A DNA stretch of 64,000 nucleotides, taken from Oxytricha trifallax. Its lineage: Eukaryota > Ciliophora > Spirotrichea > Sporadotrichida > Oxytrichidae. The stretch lies in NCBI GenBank assembly GCA_000711775.1, contig ARYC01025606.1, positions 62,001 to 126,000 on the forward strand, written 5' to 3'. The position numbers and the translations under genes are program-made. This document shows positions 1 to 12,879 of the stretch, one piece after another. The notes under the pieces are model-generated. The model saw only the letters and a list, made by a program, of their open reading frames with translations. It ran no database searches and was not told the DNA's origin. Position 1 is the stretch's first letter. Each line of letters opens with the position of its first letter.

Positions 1-800
1 GTTTATTTATACATGAAAAATCATTGCTGCATATTCATCAAAAGAATTGAAATTAAATAAATTATATGGAAATAGTTTTAGAAAAAAATAAATTGAAGGA
101 AGTGTTAAGAGAAATTGTATACTTCAGGCTTTTTAATTCAATAATTCAGTTTAATCCATGAATTCACTTATTTACTACAAATAATTTTATTCTATTAACA
201 ATTTTTGTTAAAAATTAATATTCTTTTCAAGTATATTTAAGCTTAAAAATTATGTATATATATAATTTAAATTATATCATATTAATCGAAACTATAATAA
301 TTATTATTTCTATTTCAGTAAGATTAAAATTGTTAAAAATCAATGAATCAACACATAAATTGTAAATTAAAAATATACGTGGAGTTTAAAAGATAGTTTC
401 CAGCATAATCTTATCATTGAAAAAGCCATTTTTATATTCACTCATTAATATTATTTTGAAGTAGCAGAATAGAAATATAAGTAATTTCATCAAATTAATC
501 AAACTAAAATGCAAGCGTAAGAATTAGTAAATCTGAAACTTATAGTGTACACAAGGGTAATAATAATGCCTTAGGTTTTCATATCAGAGATGGTTTAAGT
601 AATCTATATATTTTTATTTTTTTAGATTCAAACTTAATATCCTGATGATTGTTTGCTTAACCAATTTTAGTATTTCAGGGGCTTTTACCCCTGGTTAGCT
701 GATATTGTATATAATAAATAGCAAATAATATCTTAGGGTTATATTGTGTCTGTACCTGATAAAAAAAGCATGAGATACTCATTCAAGATAGTATAGCATA
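1..800. other. AT-rich stretch without a clear gene
   Basis: I see no convincing reading frame here. A short GC-rich hairpin motif (AGGGG, spacer, CCCCT, then GGTTAGC) lies at about 677-700 and resembles motifs near both ends of the element at 38.1-39.2 kb. It may be a fragment of that repeat family. Confidence 0.4.
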
Positions 801-814
801 AAATAGTTTAATTA

Positions 815-2004
815 ATGGCCAGATTTGTGGATCTAAAAGTGGCTTATTAAAGATTGATAGTCAGTTATGTCGACATTCTAACTTGGCGGTGATTATATCT
901 GATCCTTTCGGAAGGAGGTCTGGAGGAGAAAGCGTTCAGCATTATTTCCTCTTATTACTAAATTCCTGATAGATTACTTCCTAACTAACTAGTTCTAGCT
1001 TTTGAAGATACTCCAATTTATATACCTTTTTTTAAATGATTGTATTGATTATATTTAAAATCCCTTTTTTCTGCTAGTTACTAGATTCTTCAAATTCTCT
1101 TTACCTGTGATTGTAGGTCTCTACGTCATCTATATTATAGGTTATTCCTTCTTTTTAAATAAAAACCTAGACTGGTTTGAAGAATTGAATAAAACTTATC
1201 ATAATCCATATTTAACTTTCTTCATTATGCGTTAGGCACTTCTCGCTTTTCCACAAACAAGTTTAATATTGGGTTTTATCTTTATCATTATTTTTGGTCT
1301 ACCAATATTGATTTATGAACTCTCTAAGCCACAACAAATCTAAGTTAAAATTGAAGGAATAAAGATAATTAAGTCTTTTGGTTGCTCTTAGCGCATTAAG
1401 ATAAACGAAAAGAGAATGCCATCTATTGATTAGTGCAAGATTTGCTTGAAAGATTTCAGGCATGACGAATTTGTAGTCAGTTTAGAGTGCCATGAAGCTC
1501 ACATCTTTCATGAGGAATGTTTGAATAAATGGACTGTAAAAAGACTATAATGTCTTATGTGTAGGGTGAGATTAGTGATAGTTCAAGCTGAAGACATCTT
1601 ACATGAGGTAGGTGAAGATGATAAAATCATAGAGAACTAGAAACCAGATCCAGAGGAACAAGAATTTGAGAAATCAAATGTTTAGAAATTTTAAAATGAG
1701 TACATAAATCACTAAAGCTAAGATCAAGCGAATTGGGCACTATAATACGATTAGCAGGAAGATATAAACAGACATTACTTGACAGCGAATTAAGGCATCA
1801 AGATTTCATTAAATTAGGACCAAGAGAACATATGAGATGAATTCCTTGGTAACGAGGTCCATATATTGCAATAAGCCTAGCAGATTCAAAAAAATATACA
1901 AATCCCCTAAATTTAGGCATTACAAATTAATGAGTCTATTAACGATTAAGAGTAACCAAGTGATAGAGGTTTATTAGTTGAAGTTAAAGTAGGGGTGGGG
2001 TTAT
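815..2004 (+). CDS. Membrane-anchored RING-H2 finger protein (probable E3 ubiquitin ligase), frame possibly broken
   Basis: One frame is open with TAA/TAG read as Gln from about 901 to a TGA at 1833-1835. It gives two strongly hydrophobic segments (around IVGLYVIYIIGY and ILGFIFIIIFGLPIL) and then a RING-H2 finger: CKIC, then CHEAHIFHEEC, then CLMC, spaced as C3-H2-C3. Two membrane spans followed by RING-H2 is a common layout for membrane E3 ligases that pass ubiquitin to membrane substrates. A Gln-rich tail follows. After the TGA at 1833 the same frame stays open and Gln-rich to a TGA at 2002-2004, so the first TGA may be a decay mutation. The start is unsure: an ATG at 815 lies in another frame, so a short intron or eliminated segment near 890 would be needed. 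Confidence 0.7.
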
Positions 2005-2247
2005 GAATTTTTTGAATTTATTAAATGAGGATATTTTATAATTATTTAAAATTTAATTTATGTCGATTTTTATAATATTACTTTAAATATATTTATTTAT
2101 CAAATCATTAAATTGCAAAGTTACACTGTAATTCTCAATTTTTAAGTATATTTCGAAAAAATAATTATTTAAACAAAAATGCATTTTAATTTTAAAAATC
2201 AATAAAAATTTTTAATTTCAATTTCTCTCTTATATCCAAAAGTTTAA

Positions 2248-2568
2248 ATGTTATTAAATATCAGATTCAAAGCTATTTTATGGATTTATGAAAATAACTA
2301 AAAGAACCTATAAGTTGATATTGCTTATCATATTTAAGAACAAATTATTGATTCACTTGCTTTAAAGGATATAATATTAATTTTGTTTATAAATCTTGTT
2401 TTAATATATTATAACAATCCTCTAGATAACTTTCAGATAAGCATAAATCAATCTGATAATAACTTGGAATCAGATTTGACACACATTTTCCCTATAGTGG
2501 ATCCACAAAGAAATATTGCAAAAATCAATAAATTAGTCAATAAAACGAATTTAATTAATAAATTATGA
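2248..2568 (+). CDS. Small hypothetical ORF, 106 aa
   Basis: ATG at 2248 to TGA at 2566 in the Gln-TAA/TAG code. It has a short hydrophobic stretch in the middle (IILILFINLVLIYY) and a polar, Asn-rich C-terminus. No family is recognised. With only TGA as stop, an open frame of this length is common by chance in such AT-rich DNA, so it may not be a gene. Confidence 0.2.
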
Positions 2569-2829
2569 ATTCACCACTTATAATATAAAATATACAAATT
2601 TTTGTTGTTTTATTTTTATATCATGATTTCGCATTATTTCTTTTTGATTAAGTCTTAATTTAAATGAGAGAATCAATTTATTAGATATAAAGTAACAATT
2701 CTATTTTATATATTCACTTAAATTCAATATTTAATGTTTTGCCATATAAATTGAATGGTTTTTAAAAATTAATATCAAGAATTATCATATTATAAAGTAA
2801 CTTTAGAGGCTATAACTGGCAGTATGTCT

Positions 2830-5080
2830 CTTTTCTTCAACTATTTAAGGCTTTTTATTTTTCTTAGTTTTTTAGTAGGAATACTTAAATGACCTTCATT
2901 TTATTTCGAGATAATAGTTTCTTCCTCATGGCATGTTGTGATTTTGCCTAAGCCTGAAATATCGATTGCGAAAAGGATATGGTGCAGCTTTGAATGATTT
3001 TAATCCCCTCTTGTAGTCATTGCATTCATGAAAGTAGAGGATTATTTCTTTTAGTGATAAGGTTTGTAGAATGAAGAACTATTAAGCACTTAATGAGTGT
3101 TTTTATTTTAAGTTTAGTTTTAAATATGAATAATATCATCAATTGACAAGTTTTTACCATTTGATTAGGTTAAAAAGGACACTTAAGATTCTTGTTTTAT
3201 GTTTAAATTCAGGAGTCTACTTAAGTAGTAGAAAAGGAACTTCTTGACTGTAGTCTTCATTGTTTTGGAAACTTGATAAAGTTTTTTTAGGACTAACAAA
3301 TCCGAAAAGATTGTGCTAGAATTAATTTTTAAATTGTTTTAATCTACCTCTCTTTGTCATCGGTTACACTTGTATTGAGCTACGTATTACCACTATTCTT
3401 ATATTAGAATCCTAAACTGCTTGAAAAGGCATGTCTTTTCAATTACTTTATCTTTATAAACTAATTGCTGTTTTTCTAACGACTTCATCAACAATTTAAT
3501 ATCCACCTGCCAATACCTTAACCCTCAAATTAGTTTTCTTTTCTCATTATATGATAGGTGATCTTAGGGTCAAAAGTGTTCCATACTAAAATATTATACA
3601 AAGCATTTTTTATTTGATCCCTCTATATTTAACTTTCCACAAAAGACTGTACTCTGATTAAATTCAAATAATTTAACTCGGTAGTCATTGCACCATAGCG
3701 ATCATTATCAAATTAAAGTGTTTTTCCGTCATTTATTCCTTTTAAAATAACTCGCTCTTTCTTTATTGAAATCTTTGTTTAAGGTTTTAAGGTTAAACAT
3801 TTCTTTCTTTAATAATTCATCAAACCTTTACTTTTCTCCTTGCTTTTCTTTTCTCCTTGCTTTTCAAGACTTTGACTAGCTTCATGCTGTTTTTACAACG
3901 AAATGTCTTTACGCTGCTATTTCTTTCTGAAAAAAAGATTAAATTAGTTTTCGATCTTTTTGTCTTGCTCTTAAGCCTAAGAATCTAATCTTGCATCTTT
4001 CTTTTCTTTCTCTCTTTAAATTCTAAGATCTTTTTTTCGTTCTAGCATTTTTATGCGAATCCAACTCAATTCTCTTTCTTGTTCTTACCTGCTTGTATTT
4101 TCGAAAAGTTTTTATTTGAAAAATTTCTTTTCTTCCTTCTTCTCTCTATACGTTTGTAGGAATAGAATTTTTCTCTCTTCTAAATTATGAATCATGAATT
4201 TGTACTTCTCCTAGGTCAGTTCTATCTTTTGCTTCGTTAACTCATCATTTATTCATTCCTCTCTTAGCAAATCTAAATTTTTCTTGCCTTAATTTTTCAC
4301 ATGATAAGCTGTTTTCCAGCTTAAAATTTCAGTTACTACTATTTATACTCTTCAGACTAGTGCCTTAATTCATCACAAAAAATTTACATTATTCTTTTTT
4401 TCATACTTCTCTTTAATACCTCATCCCTTGTTAAATTTTTGCTACTTTATTTCTGCCTCTTCCTTCAAATTCCCTTAAATTGCTCCTTCTTCTCATTTTC
4501 TTCTGAAATTTAAATCCTCATCTTTCTTTAGCTCTATTTTATTTTTAATTTTAGGCTCATCATTAATAATAATCTCTCAATCATCTTGGATTCTTTTTAT
4601 TATGAGTTCTGCAACTTCCATCTGATTCTAAATCAATTCTTTATCTCTCTGCACTGCTTAATCAATTTATGAAATTGATCAATTTGGGAGATAGCTGAAA
4701 TATCACAAAATATAAAATTATAAAGGTTGAGAATATCTGCTTGACTCCTACTTGTAGCAAATCCAATTTTACTATTAAGTCCTAATTTTCAAATATTTTG
4801 CTCTAACGAGTTCCACCATTATTTGCAAATGTTTTTCCAATTATAAATTTTGAAGCTGGCCCATCCTATATCTTCAAATAGGTTTAAACTAATCTAATTC
4901 TTCTTTACTGCTTTATTGAACTAGGCTATCTTAAATCATCTATGATTTTCTACCTGGATCGTTTAACAAAATTTATCATTTCTAAACTCTTATTCTCAAA
5001 AGAAATCATGTCTCATTTTTTACAACTTCATGTGGTAATCTTTTCTTTTTATCTTCATACTTGTTCAGTGGTTTAATGAA
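2830..5080 (-). pseudogene. Lys/Glu-rich coiled-coil protein gene, broken
   Basis: The minus strand is strongly purine-rich. Between about 4250 and 3480 one frame stays open for over 250 codons, rich in Lys, Glu and Gln (for example EREKEKKDAR-type text and QKQHEASQSLEKQ), typical of a long coiled coil. Upstream (4250-4700) the same frame carries several TGA codons. Downstream (below 3480) the plausible frame changes near a stretch reading VLAGGYQIVDEVVRKTAISL. No named family is recognised; a structural or ciliary protein is possible. Breaks in both directions suggest a decayed germline copy, though very short eliminated sequences could also shift the frame. Confidence 0.45.
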
Positions 5081-5412
5081 ATTCATATTGAATACTTCTT
5101 TTTAAATTGCATAGATTTTATTACAGGAAGTTTGAAAAACAAAATGTATATGGCTGTCTAATTAAAACTTAAATATATAGGAATTCCTTTGGGAAAATCC
5201 ACTCTAATATGCAAGCATATAAAACCGTTTGGTGAGTAATCACTGCATTTTGTTCATATTAATTAAAATCTTCAATTGAAATAAAATGCATCTTGCTTTT
5301 TTTAGTTGTATCATTTAATTAAATAAAGAAAAAATATAATTTATGATGTTTATTAAGAAAATAAAGTGAATTACAACATTAATTTATAATAAATCAAATA
5401 TTAACTAAAGAA

Positions 5413-5604
5413 ATGAATAATATATATCTTAATTTTTTGCCTGTCATCTTGCTATTCTCCTTCGTATCTTTAACCATCAGCATGTGCGTAAATTTTTTCT
5501 CAATTTGTTTAGCTTCTCTGTCAGTCTTCTGTCTTGTCCTATTTTTATTCTTCCAGGTGCGACCCTATAAAAATTCAATGTTAAATATATTTATTGTAAC
5601 TTAA
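5413..5604 (+). CDS. Short ORF with two hydrophobic segments
   Basis: ATG at 5413 gives about 63 residues of almost continuous hydrophobic sequence forming two likely membrane helices, followed by VRPYKN. The frame runs on through TAA/TAG codons into the neighbouring palindromic element, so its true end is unknown. It may be one exon or a fragment of a membrane protein; no family is assigned. Confidence 0.25.
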   Translation: MNNIYLNFLPVILLFSFVSLTISMCVNFFSICLASLSVFCLVLFLFFQVRPYKNSMLNIFIVT

Positions 5605-5925
5605 ATTTTTAACGAGCACATAGCCCATCTTCCGCATCTCCATTTTGAATTTATTATTTTTAATTATAAAATAGAAATTACTTTTTCAAAAATATCTTAA
5701 TTTTCATTAAATTTATAATATTTAAGTAACACTTTGTAAAAGTACAGAAGATTAAGAATTAATTTATTCAGGTTAATTGGAGTTAACAGTATTGTATTTA
5801 AGCAAGCTATTTTACTCCATGAAAACAATTATATATTATATACTTTTATATTATTTTCATTTAATTATATAATTTTTATTAAACTAGATGCTAAAGGACA
5901 TTCTTCCCTATCTTTTAGTATTTAA

Positions 5926-6764
5926 GGGTGTTGTTAACCATTGGTCACACATGTCCCAATTGGTCACACATTTTTTATAATCATATTTTTTAGTCGAAAC
6001 ATCACATCAAACCACTTGTAACTCCATAGAGAATGTGATAATTTTTACTCCATAGTTTGAATCGATCCAAAGCCAAAGATTTTGATACCCCTTAACTCAT
6101 ATTTTAAACCTAAATTTCTTAAAATTATGAATGAGTAAAAAGTAATTTAGCAACTTAGTACACACAAGTCATACTTTTAAATTAATACTTTTACCTTAAA
6201 ATAAATGAATTATATTAAATCAAATCAACTTAAAATTATTGTTAGTGATCAAGGTTGCAAAAACTTTAGATATTTAGATAGTAAAAAATATGAAATCTAA
6301 ACAATAATAAATAGATTACAGATGTTCTTCTTTAAAAATAAAAAATACTTTTAAATTTTTGGATCTTGTAAGAATATTATATTTTTTACAATCTAAATAT
6401 CTAAAGTTTTTGCTACCTTGATTACTAACAATAATTTTAAGTGGATTTGATTTAATAAAATTCCTTTATTTTAAGGTAAAAGTATTAATTTAAAAGTATG
6501 ACTTGTGTGTACTATGTTGCTAAATCATATTTTACTCATTCATAATTTTAAGAAATTTAGGTTTAAAATATGAGTTAAGGGGTATCAAAATCTTTGGCTT
6601 TGGATCGATTCAAACTATGGAGTAAAAATTATCACATTCTCTATGGAGTTACAAGTGGTTTGATGCGATGTTTCGACTAAAAAAATATGATTATAAAAAA
6701 TGTGTGACCAATTGGGACATGTGTGACCAATTTGGACATGTGTGACCAATGGTTAACAACACCC
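5926..6764. mobile_element. Palindromic (foldback) DNA element, 839 bp, 8-bp target duplication
   Basis: Two arms of about 380 bp are inverted copies around a centre near 6346. The ends begin GGGTGTTGTTAACCA and contain repeats of a TGGTCACACATG-type motif. The element is flanked on both sides by GTATTTAA (5918-5925 and 6765-6772), a clean 8-bp target site duplication. Eight-bp duplications are typical of hAT-, P- or Merlin-type DNA transposons; the superfamily is not settled by the ends alone. No coding capacity is seen, so it is non-autonomous. Confidence 0.85.
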
Positions 6765-6949
6765 GTATTTAAAGTAAAATACATTGTTAGTATTATATTT
6801 TATTTGTTTTAAATCCATAATAATTTGATTATAATCTGAAATAATTTCATTAAATGCCTTCATTTAAGAATCGGACTTCTCTTAAAAGCTAAAAAGCCAA
6901 CTATTAATGCCTATTAATAAATAAATAAACAATTTATATGGGGATATTC

Positions 6950-9540
6950 AACAACCAAAATATATTGTTAATTAGAGTCTGTCTAGCAACAATAGATTGA
7001 GTACAGCTTCTGTCAGTAGAACTTAGGATTTGCTCTATATTTAAGAAAGGAAAACAATATGCTTAATTAGCAATCATTTAATTATAAAGTTAAGCTATAA
7101 ATTCCCTCATCGTTTATTTTTATTATTTGAAATACTCGTAACAAAAGTTCTTAGATTTAATCTAGCATGAGATCTAGACCTTAAAGTGTAAAGCCAACTT
7201 TACTGTCAAAATAATAAATATTCACGTACCGTGATGGCTCCTAATCCTTCACAAAGAATGATTTCAAATTATAAATGAAACAAAATTACTCACCAAGTAA
7301 TTAATTGTGACGTTTCTTATAAAAATAAGCAGTAATTCTCTGCTATAATATGATGAAAAGCTAGACCAAATACTTCAGTATTAAATAGTGAAAATAGAAT
7401 ATTATAGAATAATTCTTAAGTTAGTTAGAGATCTAGACATCATAATAACAGCATGTAGAACTAATTAATGAGTTTTATTGAATCCCATATCAAAGTAATA
7501 TCCGACCGATTTAAAGTAAAGGAAAAATCTTTCAGTAAGCAGAAGTCGGCCTTTGACTTCAGTTCTAAGATAATATGATGGAAATTGATAAAGTTTCATA
7601 TAAAAAAGGAATGAAATTTTCAAATGGTAATTGGTTCAATAATTAGAGTGATGCTTTTGGATCATAATCTATGAAATATTATGGGTTTTATGGAAATAGT
7701 AGTATTGATATTCAACTCAAAATTCATTTCCAAACACGAGAGGCGAAGAAAAGCATAAGTTCCCTCAAATGTCATAAAAACACTGAAATTGAAAATCCCA
7801 TATAAAGACTTAACGAGTTATAGAAAGCTTTATCGTAAATAGATATTCATTTTTCAAAGTATTTTCTTGAGATCGAGACGAGCCTTATTGAATATTGAGA
7901 ACATTAATTTCAGAGAGTTGATCCAATAAGCTAACGGAGATATCAAAAGTTTAGCTATTAAATTTAGAGAATTTTAATTCTTGAGGACTCTTGTCACACT
8001 TTTTGTGAATTCAAAGAGAACAGTTGAGCTCATGATTGCTGAGTAAACTCTTATGTACTTCAAAGTTAATTGCTAAGGTTAGTTATCTCCTGTCAAAATT
8101 TTAATAAGCTTCAAAGAAAATTAATTGTTGAAAGGCAAAAACAGGACATCAAAATGTACATGTCAATAACAAGCAAATAGCCTAAAGAAATTTATAATTA
8201 AAAGTTCATAAATTAGGCAAAAAATATTATAAGTTATAAATTTGTTGGGTGTATTTACGAAATAAATGAGTCATATCTTAATTAGGTAAAATAAGAATCA
8301 AGTTTTGATGTCACTATAGAATTGGATTGTCTGAAAAAAAGACTCAAAAACCCCTTAAAATATTTTAGGGTATACTTATAAAATGTAGAATTCATTTATT
8401 AAATGAGTGATGAGATCATTGCAAAGGATTTATCTCGATAATTTTGTATTACCTCTATTGATTCCATAATTATATTATAAATAATTGTCTAAAAAAGGTA
8501 GGGAAGCCATAATTTTTTTCTGCTCCTAATAAAGAGATATTTACTTATGATTGTATTACTTCAATGAATTTCGCTAACTGATTGTTTAATGAATATTTGT
8601 TTCTCCTTTGCAAAAGAAACACAAAGATCAAGAAAAAAGTTACATGAGTAGGATATAGATTAAGTCTAGAAAAATAGACAGTCCAGATAAGATTTAAGAG
8701 AAAACATTATTGAAATTGATACTTTCCAGTTAAGTAATAAAATACTTACCATTTCAAATATAATATTTAGTTAAGGACAAATAATATTATATCACAGGTA
8801 ATTCATGATTAAAAATGTAAGAGAAATATCGAGTTGGGGGCATGCATAGAACGAAAGACACAAGAAAAACTAAGAATAATTTGACATATTGATCTTAACA
8901 AAACAAAGGTAAAAAGATAAATTAGCAAAATATTTCGAGGAAATATTTCTTATTGTATAAATGGGAATTTATCAAAGAAAAATGAAAATAGTATGAAGGA
9001 GTTGTGATAGATCTTAAATGCAATAGAACTTCAAAAGAAAAGATCGGCAAAACTCATGATGACTTAAACTGTAATTAAAGAGATATTTGCAATTTATGCA
9101 AAAAGACAACATGAAGTGATTGTAGTGAATATGAAAATTACACTGTAAAAAGAGTTGCTTAGCTTTTTAGGAAGTTTGCGGAAAGAATAGCACCTGGAAA
9201 AGTGGCTCGAACCTAAAAGTGTATAATTGATGCGTTTTCCTTTTGCAAATATATGATGAATAATGTGGCCTAAGACAAATCTAAAATCATTGTGAAAAGA
9301 TTTTTGAAAGAGACAGGATAAATCTTTTCCCTTAAAAAGGAATTTAGAAAATTTCATAATAAAATGGTATACAATTCAAGAAAAATTTAGGGATTTTCTA
9401 AATTCATATAAAAAAAGGTGCTTAGTAATAAGTGAAATAGGGAGCGGGGAAAAAAGTTCATTGTAAAAGATTTCATCCTTAAGAAAAATAAAAAAGAGCT
9501 GCTTTAATGAGAAAGTTCAATTTTCTTGCTGACGATATTA
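6950..9540 (+). pseudogene. Unrecognised gene, frame broken, plus strand
   Basis: Several open pieces lie on the plus strand. 7571-7900 starts MMEIDKVSYKKG and runs to about IETSLIEY. About 7980-8110 in a shifted frame reads RTLVTLFVNSKRTVELM then LSPVKILISFKEN. About 9020-9250 is a further frame with IELQKKRSAKLMMTQTVIKE. The pieces switch frame and hold TGA codons where the sense continues, so the copy looks decayed. Base use is coding-like (purine-rich, TAA/TAG as Gln). I do not recognise the protein. It may be more than one gene. Confidence 0.35.
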
Positions 9541-9646
9541 AATAAGCTATAATTTACGCTTGTTTTGTAAAATTTAAAATTAAGATCAATTAACCTTTGC
9601 TAAATGGGTATTGCATTCTCATTTATAGGGCAATGGCACTCTGGAG

Positions 9647-10243
9647 GGGCAGTTAAAATTTTTTATAAAATTTTTTTAAATAATCTAAAAATTATTTTAA
9701 TTCATTAAGTAGATATCTAAGGTCCCTAACGATCTTTTTAATATGAACTACGTATCTTTTTTTTAATGATAATTACTTTACTTTAACTCTTAAAATAACA
9801 ATAATTTTGTAATTGAATATGACAAACTTTACTGATTTAATTTTTTTAACGTTTTAATTGATAAGAAACTACTCTGATTCTATAGATAGTCTGTTGTAAA
9901 TAATTCAAGGATTTCTCTTATACCTATGGTAAATTATTTAATTGATTTCACGATGAAAAATATCTAAAATTACATCATAAAATGTATAGAATCAAAGTAG
10001 TTTCTTATCAATTAACACGTTAAAAAAATTTAATCAGTAAAAAATTGTCATATTTAATTACAAACCTATTGTTATATTAAGAGTTAAAGTAAAGTAGCTA
10101 TTATTTAAAAAAAGATACATAGTTCATATTAAAAAGATCGTTAGGGACCTTAGAGATCTACTTAATGAATTAAAATAATTAATTTAGTGTTTTAATAATT
10201 TTTAGATTATTTAAAAAACTTTGATAAAAAATTTTATCTGCCC
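9647..10243. mobile_element. Palindromic element, about 600 bp
   Basis: Inverted arms of about 250 bp, ends GGGCAG and CTGCCC, centre near 9945. The arms share the stretch around GGTCCCTAACGATCTTTTTA. No coding and no clear target duplication. It probably interrupts the gene whose coding resumes near 10290. Confidence 0.75.
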
Positions 10244-10289
10244 TTGCCTTGGGGCTATTAACCTCATTATACTTCAGATATCCCAAATA

Positions 10290-10740
10290 TTAAAATAAAC
10301 AGAGTGAATGATAATGAGGATTATAAAGAAAAAGGATATATTATTTGCCTATGAAATTCTATTATTTCATGGCATCGATTTTGATAAAGTAACTGCCCCA
10401 ACAACTCATTCTAATCAGTAGCACTAAAAATAGTTGCACTAATAAAGTACTGCATAAGCAAACAATTCTGAAATAGATCCTAAGAATAGCTCTAAAACAA
10501 GAATTTTTTTGCTTAAAATTAAAGGTCTAAATCTTAATCACCTGGAAATCAAAATACAAATAAATTTAAGGCTTTATTAAATTCTAATCCAAAAATGTCA
10601 ATGAAAAAGTAATTTAATATTTAAATGAGCCACCTTTCTTCATATTCATTCTCAAGAAAAAAATTTTTAAGAAAATTATAATGAAAGCCACTAAAGTTAA
10701 AGTTTGAAAGAATTAAAATTATAAAATATTACTTAAAATT
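10290..10740 (+). CDS. Gln/Asn-rich coding fragment
   Basis: After the palindrome, a plus-strand frame reads KKKDILFAYEILLFHGIDF and then a Gln/Asn-rich stretch (THSNQQHQKQLHQQ, AQANNSEIDPKNSS). Many of the Gln are TAA/TAG. It could be the C-terminal part of the gene that ends at the left side of the palindrome. No family is recognised. Confidence 0.3.
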
Positions 10741-11089
10741 TAACATTAATTTTATAACCAATATAAGTACTCTGAAATGGAATATCATAAAGAAAAGAAA
10801 TTTGATTAATATTTAATTTTCTAATTCATATTTAATCTTATTTGCTTAAACCATAATCTCCGCAATTTACTCTCAGAAGAAAACTTTTCCCTTTTAAGTT
10901 TTTAAAACTTAAACTTCCTCCATAAACAGCGTCCTTAATCTTTCTAATGACAACTTTTATTTATTTTCATACTCGAATAAATTTCTATTCTACTTTCTTT
11001 TAAATATTATAAATGCTCTTGACCTTCTCTTTTCTACCATAGCAAATCTTTACTATAATATTTCTTAAGTATATTAAGGTAAGGATGTT

Positions 11090-12660
11090 AAATGCATTAT
11101 TGAATTGAGGGCCGTAGGATCTGATTGAATACCATCATCATATTATAATGCAAAGTTCATTGTTTTATAAAGCATACAATTTTTAATGATATCAGCTAAT
11201 TCTCCTACACCTGGAAACAATTTTTATATATCTGTCATAGGCTTTTTCTAGAAAGATTAAAGATAATCTAATGCTTTCTGGTCAATGATAAATGCCAAAT
11301 GACAACTCCCCCTCTTCTGAGGGTGTTCCAATAAAATCAAATATAAAAATTAATTCAAAATTTAAAACAATTAATAATTGATATCTTTCTTTTAAAATGA
11401 TTATATTTGCAAAATTTATTTAGTCTCCATCATTAAGATTGAACCTTTTGTATAATAATTTGACTAGACCTGGATTTATATCTTGAGATAGTGGAATACA
11501 AGAGTTTCCAGGAAACAGTGATTTTCTGTCTACCTGAACAGGTACACTCTCCTTTCCATCAAAATAAGTAATTCTGCAAATATACACTAAATCGCCCAAA
11601 CATCTATAGCTTCTCCATAATCCTTTCAATCAAAATAAGTTCAGGAGCTCTATATACCATCTTGTAAATACGTGGCCAGTAAGCTGCCTTTTCATATTTT
11701 TTTCTGACGTCTCTTGGTTCGGTTAGTTAGCAAACTACAAAGCTCTTTGCGGTTTTCAATACATTTGATTTGAAAAGCAATTTCCTAATCTATATATATA
11801 TATTAGTTGGTGTTTAAGGGGATTATCCTTCAAAATTAATATAATTATCATCGTGAATTGGTGTCTTGGGATCAATTCACATGATATTTTAACTTTAAGT
11901 GTCAATATTCTATGAATATTATGATTGATTTGAACTTGATTGAGTAATAAAAGGAAGAGGTTCAAGATTTGCAAGTAATTTGTTACCGCTTATTTAGCTC
12001 TAAATTTTTTTTATTTTTGGACTAAGAAATTCTTATAAGGCTTTCTTGAATAAGAGATTTAGTAGAAATAATGTCGTGGATCGATCTTGATAAACCAAAA
12101 ATTGCAAATTCTTATTGAACAATCTGCATTAATAAGGATGTTACCAGGCTTGTGTCTCTTACTATTTTTGCTTCATGCATAAATTTCAAGCCAAAAAGCA
12201 TGTTATAGATAATAGTCTATATTTGCAATTCTTTTAAAAAAAATCATTCTTGAATTTAACATTTCTTAAGGTCTGACAAGGCATATTCTAAAATTAAAAT
12301 AAGGTGTTAAATCCTTTTGGATCAGTAGGCTCAATAATATCATATAGAATTATAATATTGTCGTTTTTTAGTCTTCTCAGAATTTAAATCTCTCTTAGTA
12401 ATCTTTTAGTGTCAACTTCATCAGAAGAGATTCAGCAATATCTTAATGGCCACTTTTTAACCAGTTTCCTTGTAAATAGCATAAAAAAAATTCCATAGCT
12501 TCCCTATTCAATTTACTTTTTTACTTCATAATCTTTGCCAACATTCCTTTCCTTCTGAAATTACATAATTTCATAGGGGGATTTTCTTAGTTATTTCAAA
12601 AAATAACCAACACCTGAATTTTGACCACAATCTTAACTCTATTGCTTTTTGTTCTTTGAA
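11090..12660 (-). pseudogene. MAP kinase (CMGC Ser/Thr kinase), decayed copy
   Basis: Read on the minus strand the kinase landmarks occur in order: the N-lobe VAIKIL, then DEVDTKRLLREIQILRRL and NDNIIILYDIIEPTDPKGFN; the catalytic loop near 12150 with KPGNILINADCSIRIC then FGLSRSI; then near 11500 CIF-like text with DRKSLFPGNSC and PLSQ, and finally IGTPSEE and ELADIIKNC. The LFPGxSC-PLS and IGTPSEE text is typical of ERK-type MAP kinases of ciliates. The catalytic loop has lost the His of HRD and shifted frame (IVRD then HKPGN), and other frame breaks are present. It is therefore unlikely to encode an active kinase as written. Confidence 0.8.
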
Positions 12661-12879
12661 GCTGCTAAGAGTTTTATTAGCATACTAGAGTATGATTCTA
12701 CCTTAAATTATTGCTTTTATAGTTTTTTAATGGAAATAAAATTGATTGTATATTTTGGGTTATAAATAGAAAAAATTGAATTAAAAATAACTTAAGAATT
12801 TTGTGCATAATATAACCTATTTTAATCGGAATTAATTGATAAATATTTGAAAAGTAATGAGTCGATATATAAAATTTAA

